From an uncultured Bacteroidota bacterium (GTDB lineage: Bacteria; Bacteroidota; Bacteroidia; Flavobacteriales_D; Sanyastnellaceae): 49,080 nt of DNA. Under the pieces are notes generated by a model that had not been told where the DNA came from, did no database searches, and saw nothing but the letters and a program-made list of their open reading frames with translations. The stretch spans positions 1 through 49,080 of the forward strand of contig CAIZGX010000041.1 of assembly GCA_903932685.1 (NCBI GenBank), written 5' to 3'. Each line of letters begins with the position of its first letter. Positions within the stretch are counted from its first letter, which is position 1. Made by a program: the position numbers and the translations under genes. Below are positions 35,785 through 45,600 of this stretch, in pieces.

Positions 35785-37860
35785 ATGGCAATGATTTCAA
35801 CCCTTCGTAAACAAGGATGGCTAGTACTAGCCCTAGTCGGCATTGGTATTGTCGGCTTCCTAATCCCGTATGACGCCGTAATGGCAATGTTCGGTGGCGC
35901 TTCAGATAAAGTTGGTGTTATTAATGGCGAAAGCGTTAAGCAAGACCAATGGAGAGCTATGCTTCAAGAGCAATCTGAATTGTTCAGCTATAACAACAGC
36001 CAAACCCACGGTTTGGAAAACGATGTATGGAACAATTTAATTGAAACTACCCTTCTTCAACCAGAATACCAAAGTCTTGGGCTAATGGTTACTGACGAAG
36101 AGTTAGACGAAATTCTTTTCGGGAAATACTTGAGTTCTTACGTGAAGAGCACCTTCTACCAAGGTCAAGACTCTTTGCCATTCAAAGAGCAAATGCGCGA
36201 GAGTTTCAAGAAAATGGAAACTGAGAAGCCAAATCTTTTCACTGGTTACAAAAGAATGGTTGTTGAAAAGCGTTTGAAAGAAAAGTACGACGCATTGGTT
36301 GGTGCAGGATCATACGTAAACTCGTTAGACGCTAAGAGTTTGTTCCATCAGTCGAACGACAAAGCTTCTATCGTATACGTTGTTAAGCCTTACTCTCAAA
36401 TTATGGAGAGTGAAATCTCATTCTCGAATGAGGACATTGAAACGTATTACAACGAGCACAAAAACGATCGCGATTTCAAGCAAGAAAGAAGTCGTACCGT
36501 TGCATATGTTCGCATTCCTTTGTTGACGAGCGCTGCCGACAGTTCTGCGACGCTTGAAAGCCTTCAAACAATTGCGGCTTCGTTCAAAGCGAACAAGACT
36601 TCAAAAGAAGATTCAACATTTGCTGTTTTGAATTCAGGTAATCCTGCAAACGGAAAAGTAAAATATGCTTTGGGAAGTTTCCCTGAGCCTTTCAATTCAC
36701 AAGCACTTTCAGACAGCATTGGTCGCGTAATGGGACCATTCGTTTCTGGCGGAATTGCTCGAGTTGCGAAAATTACTTCTCGCGGAACTGAAGTTGACTC
36801 TGTTCAAGCTCGTCACATTCTCTTCAAAGAGAAAGGCGCTGCAGGCAAAGCGAAAGCAGATTCTTTGAAGAAGGTTATTCAGTCTAAAAAGAACTTTGCT
36901 GAAATGGCAACGAAGTACAGCACTGACCCAGGTTCTGCTGTGAAAGGTGGTGACCTAGGCATGTTCGGAAGAGGCGCAATGGTTGCTGAATTCGATGCGG
37001 CTTGTTTCAACGGAAAAGTAGGAGATCTTCAAATTGTAGAAACGCAATTCGGAACTCACTTGATTGAGGTAACTAAGAAAGGTGCAGCGAAAGCAGTAAC
37101 CTATTACGCGCAAGTTGAAAGACCTATTTCTCCAAGTGCTGCTACCAAAAAAGAGACTTATCAAAAAGCAGTTGATTTCATTCAGAACCACGGCGACAGC
37201 GCAAGCTTCCGAGCTGGTGCTGTAGAGAGCTACGGTGGATTAACTTACTCTCCGAACGTTCGTCCGGATGCTACTGCGGTGAGCGGCGTTCAGAATGCAT
37301 CTGAAATCATTGTTTGGACTTACAATGAGGATACTGAAGAAGGTGCTATTTCGCAACCTATTTCAGTTGATGATGGAATCGTAGTTGTTTGTTTGATGGA
37401 AATCAAAGAAAAAGGAGTTCCTTCATTGCGCAACGTATACGATCGCGTGAAGCAAGAAGTGATTAAAGAAAAGAAAGCTGAAAAGTACATGGCTATGATG
37501 ACTGGCGGTTCTATGGAAGAAATCGCTGGTAAAGTTTCAGGTCAAGTAATGACATTCGAAGCGCTTTCAATGGCAATGCGTAACATTCCTTCAAGCGGTG
37601 TTCAAGAAACTGAAAGTGCTGCCATTGGTGCTGCCTTTGGTTTGCCAACTGGAAACATCTCTGCTCCTATTAAAGGAAAAGGTGGAGTTTACGTTATTCA
37701 ACGTGTCGCTGATGTGACTAACGTTGAAAGCCCAGACAATTACGTTTCTTTCAGAAAGGATAAAATACGCGGACAAAAAGCGAGTGCTCCAGCAACGTTG
37801 TTTAATTCACTTCGTGAAGCAGCTGAAATTGAAGACTACCGTTTCTTCCCTGAAGATTAA
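35785..37860 (+). CDS. PpiD/SurA-type periplasmic peptidyl-prolyl isomerase
   Basis: The 691-residue protein has one N-terminal membrane anchor (about 12-32) and a SurA_N-like helical domain (about 45-230), followed by a parvulin PpiC domain at about 338-432: SVQARHILFKEK, FAEMATKYSTDPGSAVKGGDLGMFGRGAMVAEFDAACF, and the segment FGTHLIEV. The second half holds helical linkers and a degenerate parvulin-like repeat. It acts as a foldase for exported proteins at the periplasmic face, like PpiD. It ends the long plus-strand run and has a strong terminator. A 74-bp gap from the CNNM gene may hold its own promoter. Confidence 0.88.
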   Translation: MAMISTLRKQGWLVLALVGIGIVGFLIPYDAVMAMFGGASDKVGVINGESVKQDQWRAMLQEQSELFSYNNSQTHGLENDVWNNLIETTLLQPEYQSLGLMVTDEELDEILFGKYLSSYVKSTFYQGQDSLPFKEQMRESFKKMETEKPNLFTGYKRMVVEKRLKEKYDALVGAGSYVNSLDAKSLFHQSNDKASIVYVVKPYSQIMESEISFSNEDIETYYNEHKNDRDFKQERSRTVAYVRIPLLTSAADSSATLESLQTIAASFKANKTSKEDSTFAVLNSGNPANGKVKYALGSFPEPFNSQALSDSIGRVMGPFVSGGIARVAKITSRGTEVDSVQARHILFKEKGAAGKAKADSLKKVIQSKKNFAEMATKYSTDPGSAVKGGDLGMFGRGAMVAEFDAACFNGKVGDLQIVETQFGTHLIEVTKKGAAKAVTYYAQVERPISPSAATKKETYQKAVDFIQNHGDSASFRAGAVESYGGLTYSPNVRPDATAVSGVQNASEIIVWTYNEDTEEGAISQPISVDDGIVVVCLMEIKEKGVPSLRNVYDRVKQEVIKEKKAEKYMAMMTGGSMEEIAGKVSGQVMTFEALSMAMRNIPSSGVQETESAAIGAAFGLPTGNISAPIKGKGGVYVIQRVADVTNVESPDNYVSFRKDKIRGQKASAPATLFNSLREAAEIEDYRFFPED

Positions 37861-37880
37861 TTTGAAAATTGAAAATTTTG

Positions 37881-37905
37881 AAAAGGATGCTTCGGCATCC
37901 TTTTT
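37881..37905. terminator. Bidirectional terminator between ppiD-like and queA
   Basis: The stem AAAAGGATGC / GCATCCTTTT with a TTCG tetraloop serves both converging genes. Confidence 0.85.
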
Positions 37906-37911
37906 CATTTC

Positions 37912-39108
37912 TTAGAACCACAGCAACATGGTGTCGCCGTAACTCAAGAGCATGTATTCATGGTTCATTGCGTGCGAGTAAATACGCTTCCACTCTTCAC
38001 CAACTGTTGCTGCAATGAGCAATAACAATGTGCTTTTCGGCTGATGGTAATTCGTTTGAAGACCAGAACAAATCTTAAATGAATATCCGGGAGCAATGCA
38101 AATACTCGATGACGCACAAATACTGTTTCTATTCATTGCATCGAGATGGTTCAACAATGCCATAAGCGCCTCTTCCTTCGAATAAATTGCATCTGAAGTA
38201 TAGGCATCCCACTGATGAACAGAATCTGTCTCTTTTCCCTCTAAAGCGCGAACGCCGAGCCAATATAAACTTTCAAGTGTTCGCATGGAAGTTGTCCCCG
38301 CGGCAACGACCCTTCCTTCGCAATTCAAAATGGCTTGAATACATTCTCGCGTCACTTCAAAAAATTCAGCATGCATTTCATGATCTTCAATGCGCTCTGC
38401 TGAGACGGGTTTGAAAGTTCCTGCTCCGACGTGGAGACAAACTTGCTCTTGCTTAACGCCTGCACTCGCGATGGCCTGAAGAACTTCTTGTGTGTAATGC
38501 AAACCGGCGGTGGGTGCGGCAACAGATCCTTCTGTCTTCGCGAAGACGGTTTGATATCTGCCAATATCGTTGGCCACGGGCTTGCGCTGGAAATAGGGTG
38601 GCAATGGAACTTGTCCGATGGCCTCTATGACTTCGGAGAAGACAGCATTGAAGTTCCAAGTGAAAGCAACAACGAAGGCATCTTTCTCAATTCCTGTTCT
38701 TTCGATGAAAACACTTTCGGGGGAATTGTTCCAATTGATTTTCAATTCTAATTTTCCTTCTTTCCATCGTTTTGAATTTCCGATGTACGCGGTGAAGGAA
38801 ACGCTATCATGTGCCGAAAAGGCTTCTGTGTATGAGTATCCGAAGGGTGCTAGGCACATGATTTCTATGAAGGCACCGGACTCTTTTTGAAAAATAATTC
38901 GGGCAGGAATAACTTTCGAATTGTTCGAGATTAACAAATCTCCTTCCATCAAAAAATTCGGCAATTCAGAAAAAACCGAATCAGTAATTGTTCCGTTTTC
39001 ATAGACCAACAATTTGGCTGCCGATCGGTCTTCGAGTGGAGTAACACGAATACGATCGTCGGGAAGTGAATAATCGAAATCTTCTATTTCAATTTGAGGA
39101 ATTGCCAT
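37912..39108 (-). CDS. queA: S-adenosylmethionine:tRNA ribosyltransferase-isomerase QueA
   Basis: QueA transfers the ribosyl moiety of SAM to preQ1 in tRNA to make epoxyqueuosine. The ATG at 39108 gives 398 residues (an upstream ATG at 39144 would overlap the divergent promoter). Motifs include FDYSLPDDRIRVTPLEDRSAAKLL, LLISNNSKVIPAR, the segment YQTVFAKTEGSVAAPTAGLHYT, VCLHVGAGTFKPV and VAAGTTSMRTLES. An insertion between about residues 90 and 160 is diverged compared with the classical enzyme, as I recall for Bacteroidota forms. The end (NYHQPKSTLLLLIAA) is typical. The gene is divergent from the threonine dehydrogenase. Confidence 0.93.
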   Translation of the reverse strand: MAIPQIEIEDFDYSLPDDRIRVTPLEDRSAAKLLVYENGTITDSVFSELPNFLMEGDLLISNNSKVIPARIIFQKESGAFIEIMCLAPFGYSYTEAFSAHDSVSFTAYIGNSKRWKEGKLELKINWNNSPESVFIERTGIEKDAFVVAFTWNFNAVFSEVIEAIGQVPLPPYFQRKPVANDIGRYQTVFAKTEGSVAAPTAGLHYTQEVLQAIASAGVKQEQVCLHVGAGTFKPVSAERIEDHEMHAEFFEVTRECIQAILNCEGRVVAAGTTSMRTLESLYWLGVRALEGKETDSVHQWDAYTSDAIYSKEEALMALLNHLDAMNRNSICASSSICIAPGYSFKICSGLQTNYHQPKSTLLLLIAATVGEEWKRIYSHAMNHEYMLLSYGDTMLLWF

Positions 39109-39122
39109 GGCGCGAAAATACC

Positions 39123-39130
39123 TATTTTTG
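39123..39130 (+). promoter_or_regulatory. Bacteroidota-type -7 element for the threonine dehydrogenase gene
   Basis: TATTTTTG matches the consensus and lies 16 nt before the ATG at 39147. Confidence 0.5.
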
Positions 39131-39146
39131 AAAACATTTTTCAACT

Positions 39147-40097
39147 ATGGGCATGAATAGAAAAGCATTGGTTATTGGCTGCAGAGGACAAATAGGCATT
39201 GAGCTTGTGATGGCCCTTCGTTCGAAGTTGGGACAAGACAACGTTATTGGGGCCGATATTCAAGCAGCAGAAAGCGTTTCTTCGGAAAATCGACCTTATG
39301 TTCAGCTGAACGTACTGGACGCTGAAGCTTTGCGCGCATGCGTTCAAGACCATGCTGTAACTGAGGTTTATCAGCTTGCTGCGCTATTGAGTGCTACTGG
39401 AGAAAAAAATCCGATGTACGCTTGGAAGTTAAATATGGAAGGGCTTTTAAATATTCTTGAGCTTGCCAAAGAATTTAAGTTCCGTTTGTTTTGGCCAAGC
39501 TCCATTGCTGCTTTCGGCCCAACTACTCCGCCGAATCTAACGCCCCAGACCACAGTGATGGAGCCCTCCTCCGTTTATGGAATTTCTAAGTTAGCTGGCG
39601 AAAGATGGTGCGAATATTATTTCATGAAGTACGATGTAGACGTTCGCAGTCTTCGTTATCCAGGATTAATTGGACATCGCTCTGCTCCAGGCGGAGGGAC
39701 AACAGACTACGCAGTAGATATATTTTATTCTGCGTTGAAGGAAAATAAATACACATCGTTTCTTTCGGAAAACACGGAGCTTCCGATGATGATGATGGAA
39801 GACGCCATTCGAGCGACTATTCAATTGATGGAATCTGATGCTGAGAATATTAAAATTCGAAGCGCATACAACCTAGCAGGAATAAGCTTCACACCGAAAC
39901 AATTGGCTGAAGAAATTCAGAAACATTTACCTGGCTTCGAAATTAGTTACGCACCAGACTTCCGTCAAGGCCTGGCCGATTCATGGCCGAACAGCATCGA
40001 CGATTCTTCTGCGAAGAACGATTGGGGTTGGGAGATTGAATACCCCATGCCTCGATTAGTTTCAACCATGTTGGAAGAAATTGCGAAGAAAGTCTAG
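39147..40097 (+). CDS. L-threonine 3-dehydrogenase (short-chain epimerase-like type)
   Basis: The 316-residue protein is an extended short-chain dehydrogenase. The NAD-binding motif is VIGCRGQIGIEL, the catalytic triad segment is SSIAAFGPTTPPNLTP ... VYGISKLAGERW (Ser, Tyr, Lys), and the RSLRYPGLIGHRSAPGGGTTDYAVDIF motif is a signature I associate with the GalE-like threonine dehydrogenases of flavobacteria. It oxidises threonine to 2-amino-3-ketobutyrate. ATGs at 39147 and 39153 are both possible. A terminator follows. Confidence 0.85.
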   Translation: MGMNRKALVIGCRGQIGIELVMALRSKLGQDNVIGADIQAAESVSSENRPYVQLNVLDAEALRACVQDHAVTEVYQLAALLSATGEKNPMYAWKLNMEGLLNILELAKEFKFRLFWPSSIAAFGPTTPPNLTPQTTVMEPSSVYGISKLAGERWCEYYFMKYDVDVRSLRYPGLIGHRSAPGGGTTDYAVDIFYSALKENKYTSFLSENTELPMMMMEDAIRATIQLMESDAENIKIRSAYNLAGISFTPKQLAEEIQKHLPGFEISYAPDFRQGLADSWPNSIDDSSAKNDWGWEIEYPMPRLVSTMLEEIAKKV

Positions 40098-40123
40098 TAA
40101 CTCTTTTCAATAGTCTTATAAAA

Positions 40124-40150
40124 AGCCTCGGTGAATGGGGCTTTTTTTAT
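40124..40150 (+). terminator. Terminator between threonine dehydrogenase and cysS
   Basis: AAAAGCC pairs with GGCTTTT across an imperfect loop, then a T run. Only about 22 nt separate it from the cysS ATG. Confidence 0.65.
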
Positions 40151-40160
40151 TGCGTCTTCG

Positions 40161-40168
40161 TTTCTTTG
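40161..40168 (+). promoter_or_regulatory. Probable -7 element just before cysS
   Basis: TTTCTTTG differs from TAnnTTTG at one position and lies 4 nt before the ATG at 40173, so the transcript may be leaderless. Confidence 0.35.
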
Positions 40169-40172
40169 CAGT

Positions 40173-41639
40173 ATGGTTGATTTGTTCATTTACAATAGTC
40201 TTACGCGAACGAAAGAAAAGTTCACTCCCCTTCACAAACAATTCGTTGGAATGTATGTGTGCGGACCTACTGTTTACAATTACGCGCACTTAGGAAATTG
40301 TAGAACGTTCGTGACGTTCGATACGGTCTATCGTTATTTGACTTTTCTCGGATACAAAGTTCGTTATGTGAGAAACATAACTGACGTAGGACATATCACT
40401 ACAGAGTTCGATGAAGGTGTTGATCGCATTGGTGCACAAGCGAAATTAGAGCAAGTTGAACCCATGGAAATTGTACAGAAATACACGACGTATTTCCACG
40501 ACATGATGCGTGAATTCAACAACCATCCACCGAGCATTGAGCCTAGCGCAACCGGACACATCATGGAACAGATTGCCATGATTGAAGAGATCATTAAAAA
40601 CGGATATGCATACGAAGTAAACGGAAGTGTTTACTTCGATGTGAAGAAATACAAAGACGTTTTCCCCTATGGTGAATTAAGTGGAAGGAACGTAGATGAA
40701 TTGTTAGAGAATACACGTGAATTAGACGGACAAGAAGAGAAACGATTCTTCGCCGATTTTGCTTTATGGAAAGCCGCTTCTTCGGAACATATTATGCGTT
40801 GGTCTTCGCCATGGGGAGAAGGCTTCCCAGGATGGCATTTGGAGTGTTCTGCGATGAGCACAAAATATTTGGGTGAAGAGTTCGACATTCACGGCGGTGG
40901 AATGGATTTGAAATTTCCACACCACGAATCGGAAGTTGCGCAAAATTCTGCGTGTTGCGGAAAGGCCCCTGTTCGTTATTGGATGCATGCAAACATGCTT
41001 ACTGTAAACGGACAGAAGATGTCGAAGTCTTTAGGGAATTCATTCCTTCCACACGAATTGTTTTCTGGAACACATACACTTTTAGAAAAAGGATTTACGC
41101 CCATGGTCGTTCGCTTCTTCATGCAGCAAGCACATTACCGAAGCACATTAGATTTCAGCAATGAGGCACTGAAGGCTTCTGAGAAAGGATTCGAAAGGTT
41201 AATGCAAGCAGTAGAAAAAGCAGGTTCATTAACTGCCAGCGATTCGAGTAGCTATGATATTGCCGCGTTGGAAAAGAATTGCTTCGAAGCCATGAGCGAT
41301 GACTTCAATACTCCTATTCTTATTGCGCATTTGTTCGAAGCCGTGAAAGTGATTAACTCTTGCTTGGATAATAAGATTCAATTGACGCTAGCAGACATTG
41401 AACGTCTTCAAAAATTGGTAAACGGATTTGTATTCGAAGTACTTGGACTTCAAGCGGAAGTTAGTGGCGCATCGAATGATATTTCAAACGACCTCATGCA
41501 AGTAATCATACGTTTGCGTGCAGAAGCAAAAACCAAAAAAGATTTCGCAACATCTGACTTAATTCGCGATGAATTAAAAGCAATAAACATCCAACTTCAA
41601 GATTCGAAAGAAGGAACAACCTGGACACATGAAAAATAA
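40173..41639 (+). CDS. cysS: Cysteinyl-tRNA synthetase
   Basis: CysRS charges tRNA-Cys. The ATG at 40173 gives 488 residues; the open frame from 40131 includes the terminator and is rejected. Motifs are MYVCGPTVYNYAHLGNCRTF (HIGH-type, zinc-ligand Cys), GFPGWHLECSAMSTKYLG and FPHHESEVAQ (further zinc ligands), and MSKSLGNS (KMSKS loop). The C-terminal helical anticodon-binding region (about 360-485) includes RAEAKTKKDFATSDLIRDEL. It overlaps the M28 gene by 11 bp. Confidence 0.96.
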   Translation: MVDLFIYNSLTRTKEKFTPLHKQFVGMYVCGPTVYNYAHLGNCRTFVTFDTVYRYLTFLGYKVRYVRNITDVGHITTEFDEGVDRIGAQAKLEQVEPMEIVQKYTTYFHDMMREFNNHPPSIEPSATGHIMEQIAMIEEIIKNGYAYEVNGSVYFDVKKYKDVFPYGELSGRNVDELLENTRELDGQEEKRFFADFALWKAASSEHIMRWSSPWGEGFPGWHLECSAMSTKYLGEEFDIHGGGMDLKFPHHESEVAQNSACCGKAPVRYWMHANMLTVNGQKMSKSLGNSFLPHELFSGTHTLLEKGFTPMVVRFFMQQAHYRSTLDFSNEALKASEKGFERLMQAVEKAGSLTASDSSSYDIAALEKNCFEAMSDDFNTPILIAHLFEAVKVINSCLDNKIQLTLADIERLQKLVNGFVFEVLGLQAEVSGASNDISNDLMQVIIRLRAEAKTKKDFATSDLIRDELKAINIQLQDSKEGTTWTHEK

Positions 41640-42654
41640 TAAGAAGGTCATAGCCATTGTGCTTGTTGTATTCGTTGTGGGCGGATTTTTATTCAAGACT
41701 TTTGCTCCATATTTCAAAAATTCAAAAGGCATAGAAAACAACGCCACTGAGAATGGAGCTGTGTTAGAACCAGCCGATTTCATGACCGACAGTTGTTACG
41801 CTTTTATTCAAAAACAAGTGGCTTTCGGTCCGCGTGTTCCGGGAAATGCAAACCATGCCGCTTGTGGAAATTGGCTAATCTCAAAATTCAAAAGTTACAA
41901 TTGCAGCGTTAAGGAACAACTAGGTTCCATGCCGAATTGGGAAGGTGGAATCACTCCTGTTCGCAACATAATTGCTTCTGTTCATGCAGGTGTCACGAAG
42001 CGCATTGTATTAGCTGCGCATTGGGACAGTCGTCCATACGGAGACAAGGATCCCGATCCGAGCAAACACAAACAACCCATTGACGGTGCGAATGACGGCG
42101 CCAGTGGTGTTGGTGTATTGTTGGAATTGGCGCGCATTTCAAAAAATTTACCTGAAGACATTGGTGTTGATTTCATTCTTTTCGACAGTGAAGACGGAGG
42201 AAAACCTGAGTGGGCTCCCGATGGAGAAAACGATGCTTACTCTTGGTGTTTAGGTTCACAATTTTGGGCGAAACAAAAACCTCAGCGCACCATGCGTTAT
42301 GCTGTGTTGCTCGATATGGTTGGTGCTGAAGGAGCGCGATTTCACAAGGAGGGGTATTCGATGCAATCGGCAGGAAATGCAGTGAATCGCATTTGGGGCC
42401 ATGCTGCGAAACTTGGTTACGGCGAATATTTTCCAAATGAAGAAACTGCTGGAATCGTTGATGACCATTTGTTCATGATTCAAGCAAATGTTCCTTCACT
42501 AGACATTGTAGATATGCGACCAAATTTCATGGGAACTCAGTTTGAATTCGGAGGATCGCATCACACGCATTCAGACAACATGAGCGTGATTAGCAAACCC
42601 ACTTTAAAAGCGGTTGGACACACGTTGGCATACACTGTTTGGAATTTGAAATAA
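41629..42654 (+). CDS. M28-family, glutaminyl cyclase-like membrane-anchored protein
   Basis: The 341-residue protein starts with a signal anchor (about 5-24) and then has the M28 fold of the glutaminyl-peptide cyclotransferase group. Zinc-site motifs are RIVLAAHWDSRPYGDKD, GANDGASGVGVLLE, FILFDSEDGGKPEW, and the terminal GSHHTHSDN. The family in Bacteroidota includes enzymes forming N-terminal pyroglutamate on exported proteins, many of which begin with Gln after signal cleavage, as several here do (NGQ, SAQ, QAQ). That role is inferred. It overlaps cysS, and its stop lies inside a palindrome shared with the converging gene. Confidence 0.85.
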   Translation: MKNNKKVIAIVLVVFVVGGFLFKTFAPYFKNSKGIENNATENGAVLEPADFMTDSCYAFIQKQVAFGPRVPGNANHAACGNWLISKFKSYNCSVKEQLGSMPNWEGGITPVRNIIASVHAGVTKRIVLAAHWDSRPYGDKDPDPSKHKQPIDGANDGASGVGVLLELARISKNLPEDIGVDFILFDSEDGGKPEWAPDGENDAYSWCLGSQFWAKQKPQRTMRYAVLLDMVGAEGARFHKEGYSMQSAGNAVNRIWGHAAKLGYGEYFPNEETAGIVDDHLFMIQANVPSLDIVDMRPNFMGTQFEFGGSHHTHSDNMSVISKPTLKAVGHTLAYTVWNLK

Positions 42655-42670
42655 CTTAGAAATCTAAGTT
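42653..42670. other. Perfect inverted repeat over two convergent stop codons
   Basis: AACTTAGA and TCTAAGTT pair around a 2-nt centre. The stop codon of the M28 gene and that of the converging propeller gene both fall in it. It lacks a T run, so it is at most a weak terminator. Confidence 0.5.
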
Positions 42671-45600
42671 CAACGACAAGTAAAATACCCGCGGCAACAC
42701 TGTGTGATCATCTACGCCCCACGCCCAATCGGCCCGCATGTGGTAACCTAAAACTTTCGAACGCATTCCGAATCCATATCCGTAAATGATGGGCTCTTTG
42801 TTGCTTCTCAATTGCACCGTTACTGGAGTCTGTGTTACGGTAATTGTATTGAAGTCATTCGCATCGTCGTAGGGACTCTTGCCTGTCCATGCACTTCCAA
42901 TATCGAAGAATCCAATGACTTGAAAATTATCGGCGAAATCTGATTTGATCGAACGATTACTTAAGTACCGGAAGAGCGGAAGACGTAATTCTGAATTACT
43001 TAAAACGAAATTGTTTCCGTTCCGTGCATTCACGTAGAAGCCTCTCAACGGTCCGGCAAACGCCTGAAACGTGTAACCTTGGTTAGCAGAGACTAGAACG
43101 GAATTATCTACTTTCTGACCCAGCCAATTGTCTACTCCACCCAAATAATTTACCACTTTGTAATCGCCGAAGGAACTGCTTCCACACAAGCGAAACGCAA
43201 AAATTAAATCGCGATGAATGGATTGATAATGACGGAAATCAAAACCAGCAACGTAGATAGAATTTTGTTCTTTCAGCTTGTTCGGCTGACGGAAGTGTTC
43301 ACCCCAAGCTTTAAAGCGGGTACCCGTTCTGTAATTCAAACCTTTGATGTACGTGTTATCGAAAATGTATTCAACCTTTCCACCAATGTTCCACTCGTTC
43401 TGATTCTTATACGCTGCCGTATATGGATCACTCGACAGAACGACCATTCGGTCGTTACGACCGATAGCAGTCAATTTAACGGCACTTGTCTCTGTGAATG
43501 GGTATTTCCATTCATGAGTAAGATTATACGTCTGAACACGTATGGTGGCATACTGCTGCGTGACCTCTTGTCCTTGTCGTTGCAGAGACACTTTCTTGTC
43601 CCAACGGTTTTTCAAATTTTCAAAAGACAATCCGAAATCACTGTTGTTGAAGTTGGCTGCTATGCGAACACCAGCGGTTAACTTATAGTCTTCCATTAAG
43701 TCCGAAATTCCAACTTTAAAGAATCCTGAAAAACCAGGTGAGATACTTGTGGGTCCCGTGTAATTCTGATAAAATGAACTCGCGAACTGATTGTCGACGG
43801 AAGATTGTACATAACTCGTGGTGTAATTCACCATGTAATTCTTTGTCTTCGGAATTTCTATTTTCGTCAATTTGGTTAGTACCTCTGCCTGCTTCAAACT
43901 TTCTTGCTGGCGTTTTTTATCTCCTGGAAATGCAAAGTTTTCGGTGTCGATTCGCGTTGCATCTTTCTTCTTGGGAAACCAAATCATTTCGGAATAAGGA
44001 GCCTTTTCTTCTTCCGGTTGACTCTCATCACCTTCAATTTCTATAGCCCTATCATTCACCAAATTCAGATCTGTTGCATAGGGAACTCCCAACTCATCGG
44101 TAATCCAAATTCCTTCTTGAAGATTGGAACCTATGAAAAAACCCGTGGTTTGACGATTCGATTTTTGCAACACTTCGGTCACATTAAAATAACGGTAATG
44201 TATGGTCGTGTCAATGCTCGCAATAGCACTGTCTCTGTATACCGAGCAACGTTCATCATACAACACCTTGCTTCGAATAAATTGAATTTTATTGTCCTTC
44301 GCCAAAGCCAACTTGCGATCAGAATAATTCGCATTCGTTAGTTGAATGAGGTCCTCATTTTTATAATCGTCGGTTAATTTCAATTTATAAATGTGGAAAT
44401 TCGAATCCTCCGAACGAATGCTGTCGTGATAATTCAAGGCGAGGTTACTGCCTCTGTTCGAACTGAAGTAAATTGTATTTCCATCTACGGAAAAAACTGG
44501 ATCTGTATCATCGAAATTATCGTCTGTTAATTTCTGGGGAATATTTGCAGTAATAGGCAATAGACAGATATTTGTCTTACCGTTAACAGTTGCACTTATA
44601 ACCACCTTCTTTCCATCGGGAGCATATTTCATGCTCTGTATTTTTTCAACCTGAAATAATTCTTTTGAAGACTTTTGTTCGGTTTCAAGTTGATAGGTAT
44701 TCCAAAATAGTTTGCCGTTTTTCTCGGTAACGTATGAAAGCACTTCTCCGTTCGGGTGCCAGGCCAATTGCGGTGTGCTCGCGTCTGGAATACGATCACT
44801 TTTGAAATCTCCGCGAGCTACTTTCGTTTTTTCCTTCGTCTCTGTATCGTAAATATAGACCGTGTATTCGCCTTTGTTGTGCATGGTATAGGCCCATTTC
44901 AGAAGATCATTCGATGGCGTAACGTGCAAGTATTCGTTCTTGAATTTCCCAACCTGTTCGGGTTCCAGTAATTGGAACTTCTTTCGTTTGACATGAAGAT
45001 TAGACAATTCCTCTTCCACTTTCACCAGGTCTCTTCCTTGTTCTAAAAAGCGCTGATAGTCGCCCACAACAGTCTCTGTGTTTCTTCCAATGACATACTG
45101 AAATCCCCCGTCGGTGCCATGAAACAACTGTGTCATATTTAGAATTCCAAGTACAACATTTTCACCGTAGATGTTTCCAATGTATGACCAGAAGCTGTGT
45201 CCAACCAATTCCGCTTGTCTTCCCGTTAATCTATGAATGTTCGGATAGCGTGCGTTCGCGAACCAATCTTCCGCGGTGCGCTCACTTTCGCGTTGGTCTT
45301 TCAATGCTGCATAGCGAATTACACCCTCCGAAAACCAAGTGGGAATGGCTATGCGATTGTTTCCGCGAACCACGCTTTTCCAATCGCCTCCGTACATCAA
45401 TTGCAAATACATGATTCGTGAAAGACCCAAGGCTATTTGCTCACGCAATTCTAAATCTGTTCCTTCGAAATACACGAACATCTTATTTCCTAATATATTC
45501 GTGGAGCCGCCAATACTCGCGGTTTCTTCGTCTGACAATCCTAAATTACTTTGACGAAATTCACTTTGTTTGTTGAAACAAACCACTTGAATTTTATCGT

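Noticed and set aside
40131-40172. Upstream start for cysS
   Set aside because: It would place the start inside the terminator hairpin, and the added residues are outside the CysRS family.
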